Shown piece after piece: positions 8,641 to 16,622 of a stretch of DNA of 64,000 nucleotides (the stretch's first letter is position 1; the number at the start of each line of letters is the position of its first letter). The DNA is from Agromyces kandeliae. Its GTDB lineage: Bacteria; Actinomycetota; Actinomycetes; Actinomycetales; Microbacteriaceae. The DNA is taken from assembly GCF_009674665.1 (NCBI RefSeq), contig NZ_WKJD01000012.1, positions 434,001 to 498,000 of the forward strand, given 5' to 3'. Under the pieces are notes generated by a model that saw only the letters and a program-made list of their open reading frames with translations, had not been told where the DNA came from and did not search any database. A program made the position numbers and the translations under genes.

Positions 8641-10017
8641 GTGACCTTCCGCGCGTCGGTCCGCGAACCGCGGCCGCACCGCTTCCGACGGGGCATCCGG
8701 CTCCACCCGGCGCAGGCCGTGGTGGTGGGGTTCGGCGCCGCCGTGATGGGCGGCACCCTGCTCCTCTGGCTCCCGCCGATGACCGTCGATCCCGGCGGGA
8801 CCTCCTTCACCGACGCGCTGTTCACCGCCACCAGCGCGGTCTGCGTGACCGGACTCACGGTCGTCGACACCGAGCTGCACTGGAGCCCGCTCGGGCACTC
8901 GGTGATCCTGCTGCTGATCCAGCTCGGCGGGCTCGGCATCATGATCTTCGCCTCGCTCATCGGCCTCGTGCTCGCGCGGAAGATGAGCGTGCGCTCGCGG
9001 CTGAACACGGCGGCCGAGGCGAAGGCGGTGGGCTACGACGACGTGCGCGGCCTCGTGCGGGGCATCGTCCTCATCTCGTTCGGCATCGAGGCCGTGACGT
9101 GGCTGTTCCTGTTCCCGCGGTTCCTGTTCGGCTACGACTACCAACCGGCGGACGCCGCGTGGTACGCGCTCTTCCACTCGGTCTCGTCGTTCAACAACGC
9201 GGGCTTCGCGCTGTACACGAACAACATGATGGACTTCGTCGCAGACCCGCTCATCTGCCTGCCAATGTGCGCCGCGATCATCCTCGGCGGCCTCGGCTTC
9301 CCGGTCATCATGCAGTTGCGCAAGGAGTTCGGGCACCCGAGGTCCTGGTCGATGAACACGAAGCTCGTGCTGTGGGGCACGGTCGTGCTGCTCGTCGGCG
9401 GGTTCGCGTACCTCGCGATCGCGGAGTGGAGCAACGAGGGCACCCTCGGGCCGCTTCCCCCGGGCGCCAAGCTCCTCGCCGCGTTCTTCATGTCGACGCA
9501 GGCCCGCACGGCGGGCTTCAACAGCATCGACGTGGGCATGATGCACGACGAGAGCTGGGTCGTGATGGACGTGCTCATGTTCATCGGCGGCGGCCCGGCG
9601 GGCACCGCGGGCGGCATCAAGGTGACCACGTTCGCGGTGCTCTTCTTCATCCTGCTGACCGAGTTCCGCGGCGAGGGCGCGGTCAACATCTTCGGCAAGC
9701 GGCTCAGCCGGGCCGTGCACCGCCAGGCGATCACGGTCGCACTGGTCGCGGTCGGCGCGGTGATGACCGCGATCATCCTCCTCATGCACCTCACGAAGCT
9801 CGACCTCGACCTCGTGGCGTTCGAGGCGGTCTCGGCGTTCGCGACCGTCGGCCTCTCGACGGGCATCACGGGCGACCTGCCGCCCAGCGCCGAGGTCATC
9901 CTCGTGCTGCTCATGTTCCTGGGCCGCATCGGCCCGCTCACCCTGGGGTCGGCGATCGCCCTCCGCGATCGCCGCATCCTCTACGAACTCCCGAAGGAGA
10001 GGCCCGCCATTGGCTAG
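8641..10017 (+). CDS. trkH: Trk/Ktr potassium uptake membrane subunit
   Basis: A 458-residue TrkH/KtrB-type channel-like subunit that moves potassium across the cell membrane. Four pore loops are recognisable: SAVCVTGL near residue 80, SFNNAGFAL near residue 183, TQARTAGFNSID near residue 287, and FATVGLSTGI near residue 400; each has the conserved selectivity-filter glycine. Membrane segments fill the rest. The GTG at 8641 is preceded by a -10 box at leaderless spacing. The gene overlaps the next one by eight bases, and that gene encodes its regulatory RCK subunit. Confidence 0.93.
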   Translation: MTFRASVREPRPHRFRRGIRLHPAQAVVVGFGAAVMGGTLLLWLPPMTVDPGGTSFTDALFTATSAVCVTGLTVVDTELHWSPLGHSVILLLIQLGGLGIMIFASLIGLVLARKMSVRSRLNTAAEAKAVGYDDVRGLVRGIVLISFGIEAVTWLFLFPRFLFGYDYQPADAAWYALFHSVSSFNNAGFALYTNNMMDFVADPLICLPMCAAIILGGLGFPVIMQLRKEFGHPRSWSMNTKLVLWGTVVLLVGGFAYLAIAEWSNEGTLGPLPPGAKLLAAFFMSTQARTAGFNSIDVGMMHDESWVVMDVLMFIGGGPAGTAGGIKVTTFAVLFFILLTEFRGEGAVNIFGKRLSRAVHRQAITVALVAVGAVMTAIILLMHLTKLDLDLVAFEAVSAFATVGLSTGITGDLPPSAEVILVLLMFLGRIGPLTLGSAIALRDRRILYELPKERPAIG

Positions 10018-10714
10018 GTTCACCCTGTTCGGCGGCGCGAGCGACACGTCGCGCCGCATCGCCGAGGCGGATTCGGTCGCGGTGATCGGACTCGGCCGGT
10101 TCGGCAGCTCGCTCGCGCTCGAACTCATGGCCGGCGGCACCGAGGTCCTCGGCATCGACGCCGACGAGGAGATCGTGCAGGCACTGAACGGCCGGCTCAC
10201 GCAGGTCGTCCGCGCCGACTCGACGAAGTCCGAGGTGCTGAAGCAGCTCGCCGTCGACGAGTTCGACCGGGTCGTCGTCGCGATCGGCAGCGACATCACC
10301 GCGTCGATCCTGACCAGCTCCGTCCTCCTCGGCATGAAGATCCCCGTGATCTGGGCGAAGGCCGTGACCGAGCAGCACGCCGTGATCCTCGAGCAGCTCG
10401 GCGTGCACCACGTCATCCGGCCCGAGGCCGAGATGGGGCGCCGCGTCGCCCACCTCGTGCGCGGTGCCGCGCTCGACTACATCGAGATCGAGAAGGGCTA
10501 CGCGATCGTGAAGACCGCGCCGCCCTCGCGGCTGCACGGCGTCCCGCTCGGCCGGACCGCGCTCCGCAAGGAGCTCGGCGTCACGGTCGCCGCGTTCAAG
10601 CGACCCGGCGAGGAATGGCGCAACGCCGACGCCGAGACCGTGCTCGGTCCCGACGACACCGTGCTCGTCGTCGGACCGACGCGCAAGGCGGAGGGGTTCG
10701 CGCAGCTGCGCTGA
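10010..10714 (+). CDS. trkA: Trk/Ktr potassium uptake regulatory subunit (RCK)
   Basis: A 234-residue cytoplasmic RCK protein that gates the TrkH pore by binding nucleotides. The N-terminal Rossmann fold is clear (VAVIGLGRFGSSLALEL near residues 24-40, then GIDADEEIVQALN), and a TrkA-C domain follows from about residue 150. It starts with TTG at 10010, inside the trkH stop region, with GGAG eight to ten bases upstream. TTG is an uncommon start, but the reading frame, the overlap and the ribosome site support it. It forms a two-gene operon with trkH. Confidence 0.9.
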   Translation: MARFTLFGGASDTSRRIAEADSVAVIGLGRFGSSLALELMAGGTEVLGIDADEEIVQALNGRLTQVVRADSTKSEVLKQLAVDEFDRVVVAIGSDITASILTSSVLLGMKIPVIWAKAVTEQHAVILEQLGVHHVIRPEAEMGRRVAHLVRGAALDYIEIEKGYAIVKTAPPSRLHGVPLGRTALRKELGVTVAAFKRPGEEWRNADAETVLGPDDTVLVVGPTRKAEGFAQLR

Positions 10715-10766
10715 CGTGCGGCAGCGGTTCGCGGCGTCCGCTCAGCACCGTCGGCCGGGTGCCGCC

Positions 10767-10772
10767 TAGAGT
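10767..10772 (+). promoter_or_regulatory. leaderless -10 box of the M13 peptidase gene
   Basis: TAGAGT, followed by six bases and the ATG at 10779. An in-frame GTG at 10773 lies immediately after the box and could not be translated from a transcript starting seven bases downstream, which favours the ATG. Confidence 0.5.
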
Positions 10773-10778
10773 GTGGGG

Positions 10779-12785
10779 ATGAGCGATGCGACGAAGCCCA
10801 GCGGCATCATCCTCGACGAACTCGACGCCGACGTGCGTCCGCAGGACGACCTCTTCCGCCACGTCAACGGCAAGTGGATCGACCGCACCGAGATCCCCGA
10901 CGACAAGGCGCGCTACGGCAGCTTCATCGTGCTCTACGAGGAGGCCGAGCAGGCGGTCCGCGAGATCGTCGAGGAAGCGCAGGCCGCCGAGCCGGGGACC
11001 GAGGCGCGCAAGGTCGGCGACCTGTACGCGTCGTTCATGAACGAGGAGCGTGCGGAGATGCTCGGCGCGACGCCGATCGCCGGACAGCTCGTCGACGCGT
11101 CGCTGCCCGGCACCGTCGCGCAGCTGCTCGAGGCGATCGGTCGCCTCGAGCGGCAGGGCGTCGGCGGCTTCGTCCAGCTCTTCGTCGACAACGACCCCGG
11201 CGACCCCGAGCGCTACCTCGTCTTCGTCGAACAGGGCGGCATCGGCCTGCCCGACGAGAGCTACTACCGCGAGGAGCGCTTCGCGCCGATCCGCGACAAG
11301 TACCTCGCCCACCTCGAGCGGATGTTCGGGCTCGCCGCACTCGACGACGGCGCCGCGCGCGCGAAGCGCGTGTTCGACCTCGAGACCGAGATCGCGAAGG
11401 CGCACTGGACCAACGTCGACTCTCGCGACAGCCAGAAGACGTACAACCTGATGCCGTGGTCGGAGGTCGCCACCGCGTCATCCGTCGACCTCGACCTCTG
11501 GCGCGACGCGATGGGCGTGCCCGACGGGGCGTTCGCCGAACTCGTCGTGCGGCAGCCCAGCTTCGTCGAGGGCGTCGGCGCGCTGATGACCGCCGACCGC
11601 CTGCCCGCGTGGCGCGACTGGCTCGCATGGCAGGTCGTCCACGGCGCTGCGCCGTACCTCGGCAAGGCCTTCGTCGAGGAGAACTTCGACTTCTACGGCC
11701 GCACGCTCACCGGTACCCCGCAGCTGCGCGAGCGCTGGAAGCGGGCGGTCTCGTTCGTCGAGGGCGCCATGGGCGAGGCCGTCGGCCGCATCTACGTGGA
11801 GCGGCACTTCCCGCCCGCGGCGAAGGAGGCCATGGACGAGCTCGTCGCGAACCTGGTCGAGGCGTACCGCGACTCGATCACCGGGCTCGACTGGATGGGC
11901 GAGGAGACCCGCGCGAAGGCGCTCGAGAAGCTCGAGAAGTTCACGCCGAAGATCGGCTACCCGGTGAAGTGGCGCGACTACTCGACGCTCGAGGTCTCCG
12001 CGGCCGACCTCGTCGCCAATGTGCGCGCGGCGGCCGAGTTCGAGTTCCAGCGCCAGCTCGGCAAGATCGGCAAGCCCCTCGACCGCGACGAGTGGTTCAT
12101 GACGCCGCAGACGATCAACGCGTACTACAACCCGGGGTTCAACGAGATCGTGTTCCCCGCCGCCATCCTCCAGTTCCCGTTCTTCGACGAGAACCGCGAT
12201 GCGGCGGCGAACTACGGCGCGATCGGCGCGGTCATCGGGCACGAGATCGGACACGGCTTCGACGACCAGGGCTCGCGCTTCGACGGCGACGGCCGACTGG
12301 TCGACTGGTGGACCGAGGCCGACCGCGCCGCGTTCGAGGAGCGCACGAAGACGCTCATCGAGCAGTACGACGTGCTGGTTCCGGTGCAGCTCGCCGACGG
12401 CGCCGACGCCGACGAGGGCGAGGCGGATGCCTCTGGCGCACCCGCGCACGTCAACGGCGCGCTCACGATCGGCGAGAACATCGGCGACCTCGGCGGTCTG
12501 GCGATCGCCTGGAAGGCGTACCTGCTCTCGCTTGGCAAGAAGAAGGCGCCCGTCATCGACGGGCTCACCGGCGCGCAGCGGTTCTTCCTGTCGTGGGCGC
12601 AGGCCTGGCAGATGAAGGGGCGCGACGCCGAGGTCGAGCGGCTCCTCGCCATCGATCCGCACTCGCCGAACGAATTCCGGTGCAACCAGATCGTGCGCAA
12701 CATCGACGAGTTCTACACTGGCTTCGAGGTCACGCCCGATGACGAGCTCTGGCTCGACCCGGCCGATCGCGTCCGCATCTGGTAG
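10779..12785 (+). CDS. pepO: M13-family zinc metallopeptidase (PepO-like)
   Basis: A 668-residue neprilysin-type endopeptidase. The catalytic zinc site is complete: VIGHEIGHGFDDQG (HExxH near residues 487-491) and the downstream ENIGDLGGLAIAW with the third ligand Glu. The C-terminus carries the family's NEFRCNQIVRNIDEFY and ends in RIW (family usual xxW). No signal peptide or membrane anchor is visible, so it is probably cytoplasmic, as for many actinobacterial members that cut short peptides. A hairpin follows at 12823-12840. Confidence 0.93.
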   Translation: MSDATKPSGIILDELDADVRPQDDLFRHVNGKWIDRTEIPDDKARYGSFIVLYEEAEQAVREIVEEAQAAEPGTEARKVGDLYASFMNEERAEMLGATPIAGQLVDASLPGTVAQLLEAIGRLERQGVGGFVQLFVDNDPGDPERYLVFVEQGGIGLPDESYYREERFAPIRDKYLAHLERMFGLAALDDGAARAKRVFDLETEIAKAHWTNVDSRDSQKTYNLMPWSEVATASSVDLDLWRDAMGVPDGAFAELVVRQPSFVEGVGALMTADRLPAWRDWLAWQVVHGAAPYLGKAFVEENFDFYGRTLTGTPQLRERWKRAVSFVEGAMGEAVGRIYVERHFPPAAKEAMDELVANLVEAYRDSITGLDWMGEETRAKALEKLEKFTPKIGYPVKWRDYSTLEVSAADLVANVRAAAEFEFQRQLGKIGKPLDRDEWFMTPQTINAYYNPGFNEIVFPAAILQFPFFDENRDAAANYGAIGAVIGHEIGHGFDDQGSRFDGDGRLVDWWTEADRAAFEERTKTLIEQYDVLVPVQLADGADADEGEADASGAPAHVNGALTIGENIGDLGGLAIAWKAYLLSLGKKKAPVIDGLTGAQRFFLSWAQAWQMKGRDAEVERLLAIDPHSPNEFRCNQIVRNIDEFYTGFEVTPDDELWLDPADRVRIW

Positions 12786-12822
12786 CACCTCACCCCAGAC
12801 CCCCGTCCGATCCCGTCGAGCG

Positions 12823-12840
12823 CACCGCGATGCCGCGGTG
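12823..12840. terminator. hairpin after the M13 peptidase gene
   Basis: Arms CACCGCG (12823-12829) and CGCGGTG (12834-12840) pair perfectly around a four-base loop, 40 bases after the stop. No T-run follows, as is usual for GC-rich actinobacteria. Confidence 0.5.
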
Positions 12841-12882
12841 GGGGAGCGCGAGACCCGAACGAAAGCCGCTGTTCCTGTCGTG

Positions 12883-13788
12883 GTGACCTCGTCCCAGGGT
12901 TCCGAGCGCCGTGCTCGGCACGCATCCTTCCGACGAGGCCGCCACCGCGGCGACGAGCTCGCCGAGGACTTCTCGCGCGGCTTCGACTCCCTCGGCGAGC
13001 TCGCGCTCGGCGGAGTGCAGGTCTCGGCCCGGGCGACCGACCTCGCGACCGGGCGCGTGCTGTTCTCGGTCGACGACCACGTGGTGATGCCGACCGCGTC
13101 GATCGGCAAGGTCCTGCTGCTCGTCGAGGTCGCCTCGCGCCTCGGCCATGCGAGCGCCGAGGCGTTCACGGTGCTCGACCGGGCACCGCGCGACGCCGTC
13201 GGCGACTCGGGCATCTGGCAGCACCTGCAGACGCCGTCGCTGCCGATGTCCGACCTCGCGGCGCTCGTCGGCGCGACGAGCGACAACCTCGCGACGAACG
13301 TCCTGATCCGCCACGTCGGCCTCGAGTCGGTGCGCTCGCGCACCGAGGCGCTCGGGCTCACGCGGACCGCGCTGCTCGACCTCGTGCGCGACCACCGCGG
13401 GCCCGACGACGCGCCGCAGCTGTCGATCGGCTCGGCGAAGGAGCTCACGTGGCTGTTCGCGTCGCTCGCGCGCGGCGAGATCGTGAGCCCCGAGGTGTCG
13501 CAGCGCGTCGTCGGCTGGCTCTCGCTCAATGCCGACCTCTCGATGGTCGCGTCGGCGTTCGGCCTCGACCCGTTGGCGCACCGGACGCCCGACCACGGCC
13601 TGCTCCTGATGAACAAGACGGGTACCGACGGCGGCGTCCGCAGCGAGGTCGGCGTGCTCCGCGGGCCTCGCGCCGGCGTGGCCTATGCGGTGTCGATGTA
13701 CTTCGCCGACACGCAGCTCGCGTCGCGCCTCGCGGTGCTCGACGGCATGCGACGGGTGGGCGCCGACCTCCTCGAGTACGTGCACTGA
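12883..13788 (+). CDS. class A beta-lactamase-fold serine hydrolase
   Basis: About 301 residues with the three class A motifs in order: SIGK (Ser-x-x-Lys), SDN in GATSDNLATN, and KTG in MNKTGTDGG. This is the fold of class A beta-lactamases and related serine hydrolases. No signal peptide is visible; the N-terminus is basic and soluble, so it may act in the cytoplasm and is not clearly a resistance enzyme. The start is uncertain: adjacent in-frame GTG codons occur at 12880 and 12883, and a longer frame begins within the M13 gene. It faces the TetR gene, with a GCGCGC hairpin between. Confidence 0.75.
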   Translation: MTSSQGSERRARHASFRRGRHRGDELAEDFSRGFDSLGELALGGVQVSARATDLATGRVLFSVDDHVVMPTASIGKVLLLVEVASRLGHASAEAFTVLDRAPRDAVGDSGIWQHLQTPSLPMSDLAALVGATSDNLATNVLIRHVGLESVRSRTEALGLTRTALLDLVRDHRGPDDAPQLSIGSAKELTWLFASLARGEIVSPEVSQRVVGWLSLNADLSMVASAFGLDPLAHRTPDHGLLLMNKTGTDGGVRSEVGVLRGPRAGVAYAVSMYFADTQLASRLAVLDGMRRVGADLLEYVH

Positions 13789-13794
13789 CCCGTC

Positions 13795-13812
13795 GCGCGC
13801 GATACGGCGCGC
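13795..13812. terminator. bidirectional hairpin between convergent genes
   Basis: Two GCGCGC arms (13795-13800 and 13807-13812) flank a six-base loop between the convergent serine hydrolase and TetR genes. It could end transcription from both sides. Confidence 0.4.
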
Positions 13813-13822
13813 CCGGGTCGCG

Positions 13823-14458
13823 TCACCCGAGCTTGCCGATGACGCGCCCGAGCCGCGCGGTCAGGTGCGCGGTGTCGATCGGCGGTGATGCACCGTCGGC
13901 GGCCCGTCGCGCCCAGCTGAGCCCGACGTACCGCATGAGTCCGGCGAGCAGGTGGGTGATGATCTCGGCCTGCTCGGGGAGGTCGGCGAGATCGGCCTCG
14001 TCGGCCCCGTCGCGGAGCGCGTCCTGGCGGAGGCGGAGTTCGAGGATCTGGCGGAGCTCGTCCTCGATGGCCGCGAGCCGTTCCATCTGGCGGGCGAGCA
14101 GCACCGGATTCTGCGAGACGGCGTTGATGCGGCGCACGATGAGCGCCGGGTCGGCCGGGAGCCGGTCGGGTTCGATGCGCACGAGCCCGGCGGCCTCGGC
14201 GAGCAGCGGCCCGTCGGAGACGATGAACTCGCGGGCGGCCTGCTGGTCGATGGCGGGTTCGTCGGTGCCGAGCAGGGCGGCATCCTTCGTCTTGAAGTGG
14301 TTGAAGAAGGTCCGCTGGCTGATGCCGGCGGCCTGGCAGATCATGTCGACCGTGACCTGGTCGTAGCCGTGCTCGGCGACGAGGTCGATCGCGGCGCGTT
14401 CGATCGCGGCGGTCGTCTCGGCGACGCCGCGGCGCCGCGATCCGGGTTCGGTCGACAT
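13823..14458 (-). CDS. TetR-family regulator, last gene of ABC operon
   Basis: A 211-residue TetR-type repressor. The N-terminal helix-turn-helix is clear (AAIDLVAEHGYDQVTVDMIC, then AGISQRTFFNHFKTKD, near residues 20-60); the ligand domain is variable. The ATG at 14458 has an AGGAGG site and lies 18 bases past the stop of the ABC permease gene. Regulator, permease and ATPase should therefore be one transcript. By analogy with such arrangements it probably represses its own operon from the repeat-rich site upstream of 16485, released by a compound the transporter exports. Confidence 0.88.
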   Translation of the reverse strand: MSTEPGSRRRGVAETTAAIERAAIDLVAEHGYDQVTVDMICQAAGISQRTFFNHFKTKDAALLGTDEPAIDQQAAREFIVSDGPLLAEAAGLVRIEPDRLPADPALIVRRINAVSQNPVLLARQMERLAAIEDELRQILELRLRQDALRDGADEADLADLPEQAEIITHLLAGLMRYVGLSWARRAADGASPPIDTAHLTARLGRVIGKLG

Positions 14459-14476
14459 GATCCGCCTCCTGGTCGA

Positions 14477-15778
14477 TTACTCGTACCGTAGCGAGTCGAT
14501 CGGGTCCTGGCGTGCCGCCCGGCGGGCGGGAAGCACGCCGGAGAGGAACGCGACGAGCATGATCACGACGATCACGAGGAGCACGTTGACGGGATCGAAC
14601 AGCAGGATCGTCAGGCCCGGGAGGTCGGCGAGCGGCCCGGCGGCGAGTGCGGAGGAGATGACCGTGCCGAGCCCGATGGCGACTGCGGCGCCGATCGCCG
14701 ACCCGAGGAATCCGATGACGACCGCTTCGAGGCTGAACAGGGAGAAGACGCGGCCGTCCGACATGCCCATCGCCTTCATCAGCCCGATCTCGCGGGTGCG
14801 CTCCTGCACGCTCATGAGCAGCGTGTTGACGATGCCGAAGGATGCCGCGAGCAGGGCGATCACGGAGAACGCGCTCAGCACGCCGATGATCCCGTTGATG
14901 ACGGTCTGGATGACCCCGAGCTGGTCCTCGACGGTCTGCCCGGTGAGATCGGCGTCGGCGAGCAGCGCCTTGACGTCATCGACGTCCTGGTCGGTGACCG
15001 CGCCGTCGGGTCCCGTCCCGTCGAGGTGCGCCACCGCGAGCACGTACGCCTCGGGCTGCCCGGGGATGGCCTGCGCCTCGGTGACGGCGTCGGTCAGGCT
15101 CTCGTTGGTCCCGGCCCCGGCCGCGAACAGGCTCGTGCGGGCGATGCCGGCGACCTCCGCCTCGATCGTCTGCTCGGCCTGCGCCGCATCGGTGTAGCCG
15201 AGCTCGACGGTCTCGCCGATCGCCGATTCGGCGTCGTCGAAGCCGAGGGCCGCGACGTAGTCCTCCTGGAGGACGACCTGCGCGGCGTCCGTCCCGTTGT
15301 CGAGCTGGTCGCCGGCGACGAGGTCGCTGCGCCCGAGCGATGAGCTCGGGTTGATGTCGAGTTCGAAGCGGGCGTCCTCGTCGGCGCCGTCTGCGGCGAC
15401 CCAGTCGAGGGTGATCATGCGGACGGGCTCGACCAGGTCGACGCCGTCGAGTCCGCGCATCGTCTCGAGGTCCGCGGCGTTCAGCAGCGTTCCGGAGCCG
15501 AGCGGATTGGGTTGCGTGGCCTGCTGCCGGCCGTCGGCCTCGAACGGCGTGGGCCCCTCGGTCGTCTCCGATGCGACGGCGGGGGCGACGAGGAGCGCGT
15601 CGCCGGTGCTGACGGTCGCGACCTGCGTGGCGACGTACTCGTTCACCCCGGCGCCGAGCGCGGTCGTGAGCGTGAGCGTGAACGCGCCGACGAAGAGGCT
15701 CAGCACGGTGAGCGTGGTGCGCAGCCTGCTGCGGAATGCGTTCCGGGCGGCGTTGCCGATGACGTCTGCGGTCCTCAT
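14477..15778 (-). CDS. MacB/FtsX-type ABC transporter permease
   Basis: A 433-residue permease with the MacB/FtsX layout: one membrane helix near residues 15-45 (TVLSLFVGAFTLTLTTALG), a large extracytoplasmic domain, then three C-terminal helices from about residue 305. It ends with the family's ARRAARQDPIDSLRYE. Members move lipoproteins, peptides or drugs by a mechanical mechanism rather than forming a channel. The ATG at 15778 overlaps the ATPase stop as ATGA; the longer frame upstream is not membrane-like. It pairs with the ATPase at 15775-16485. Confidence 0.88.
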   Translation of the reverse strand: MRTADVIGNAARNAFRSRLRTTLTVLSLFVGAFTLTLTTALGAGVNEYVATQVATVSTGDALLVAPAVASETTEGPTPFEADGRQQATQPNPLGSGTLLNAADLETMRGLDGVDLVEPVRMITLDWVAADGADEDARFELDINPSSSLGRSDLVAGDQLDNGTDAAQVVLQEDYVAALGFDDAESAIGETVELGYTDAAQAEQTIEAEVAGIARTSLFAAGAGTNESLTDAVTEAQAIPGQPEAYVLAVAHLDGTGPDGAVTDQDVDDVKALLADADLTGQTVEDQLGVIQTVINGIIGVLSAFSVIALLAASFGIVNTLLMSVQERTREIGLMKAMGMSDGRVFSLFSLEAVVIGFLGSAIGAAVAIGLGTVISSALAAGPLADLPGLTILLFDPVNVLLVIVVIMLVAFLSGVLPARRAARQDPIDSLRYE

Positions 15779-16485
15779 CGTCCCGCTCCGTCCGTGATCA
15801 GGCCGTCGGCGATGGTGACGCGCCGGTCGCACCGCTCGGCGAGGTCCTCGTCGTGGGTGACGACCACGAGGGTGATCCCGCGCTCGCGCTGGAGGCCGAA
15901 CAGGATGTCCTCGACCTGGGTGCCCGTGGCGGTGTCGAGGTTGCCGGTCGGTTCGTCCGCGAAGATCACGTCGGGCTCGTTCACGAGCGCGCGGGCGATG
16001 ACGACGCGCTGCTTCTGGCCGCCGGAGAGGTCGTTGGCCCGGTTCCTCGCCTTGTCGGCGAGTCCCAGCGAGTCGAGCGCGGCCATGCCTCGCCGGGCCC
16101 GCTCGCGCGGGGGGACGCCGGCGACGAGGAGGGGCAGCGTGACGTTCTCGAGCACGCTCTGCTGGGCCGTGAGGAAGAACTGCTGGAACACGAAGCCGAA
16201 GCGGTCGTTGCGCAGGTGGTTGATCCGCTTCGCGGGGGCCGATGCGGCATCCTCGCCGTCGATCTCGACCGCACCGGTGGTCGGCCGGTCGAGCAGGGCG
16301 AGCAGGTGCATCAGGGTCGACTTGCCCGAACCCGACTTTCCGACGATCGCGAGGGACTCACCTCGGTGGACGTCGATCGAGACGCCCTTCAGGGCGTCGA
16401 ACCGGGATTGGCCGGTCCCGTAGGTCTTGGTCAACGCCTGCGCGCTGAGTACCGGCGGGGCGCCGGGTGCGGGGGCGGAGGTCAT
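15775..16485 (-). CDS. ABC transporter ATPase (MacB/LolD type)
   Basis: A 236-residue ATP-binding subunit. It has Walker A (GKSGSGKST near residues 50-58), the Q-loop region FGFVFQQFFL, the signature LSGGQKQRV, Walker B VIFADEPTGNLD, and the switch His in VVTHDEDLA. The DEPTGNLD form is typical of the LolD/MacB group. It is the first gene of an operon with the permease and a TetR regulator. An AAGGGA ribosome site precedes the ATG, and the upstream DNA carries overlapping TGCAG repeats that may be the TetR target. Confidence 0.92.
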   Translation of the reverse strand: MTSAPAPGAPPVLSAQALTKTYGTGQSRFDALKGVSIDVHRGESLAIVGKSGSGKSTLMHLLALLDRPTTGAVEIDGEDAASAPAKRINHLRNDRFGFVFQQFFLTAQQSVLENVTLPLLVAGVPPRERARRGMAALDSLGLADKARNRANDLSGGQKQRVVIARALVNEPDVIFADEPTGNLDTATGTQVEDILFGLQRERGITLVVVTHDEDLAERCDRRVTIADGLITDGAGR

Positions 16486-16503
16486 CTCGGTTCCCTTTCA
16501 CTG

Positions 16504-16540
16504 GTTGCAGAATCGAGTGCAGTGACTGCAACAGTGACTG
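16504..16540. promoter_or_regulatory. repeat-rich candidate TetR operator upstream of ABC operon
   Basis: Four repeats overlap here: arms GTTGCAG (16504-16510) and CTGCAAC (16526-16532); a 13-base palindrome TGCAGTGACTGCA (16518-16530); and two copies of CAGTGACTG (16520-16528, 16532-16540). They lie 19-55 bases before the ATPase start. The dense half-sites suggest cooperative binding by the TetR protein at the end of the operon. No clear -10/-35 pair could be assigned. Confidence 0.5.
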
Positions 16541-16567
16541 AGCGAGCTGGGAAACCGCCCCGAACGC

Positions 16568-16610
16568 CCGCGGGCGGCGGGCGGCACGAGGTGCCATCCG
16601 CCGCCCGCGG
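16568..16610 (-). terminator. strong terminator hairpin after the cyanophycinase-like gene
   Basis: Perfect 13-base arms (16568-16580 and 16598-16610) enclose a loop that itself forms a five-base stem (GGCAC 16583-16587 with GTGCC 16591-16595). It begins 13 bases after the stop of the minus-strand gene. There is no T-run on either side. Confidence 0.65.
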
Positions 16611-16622
16611 CCCGGTCGTGCG

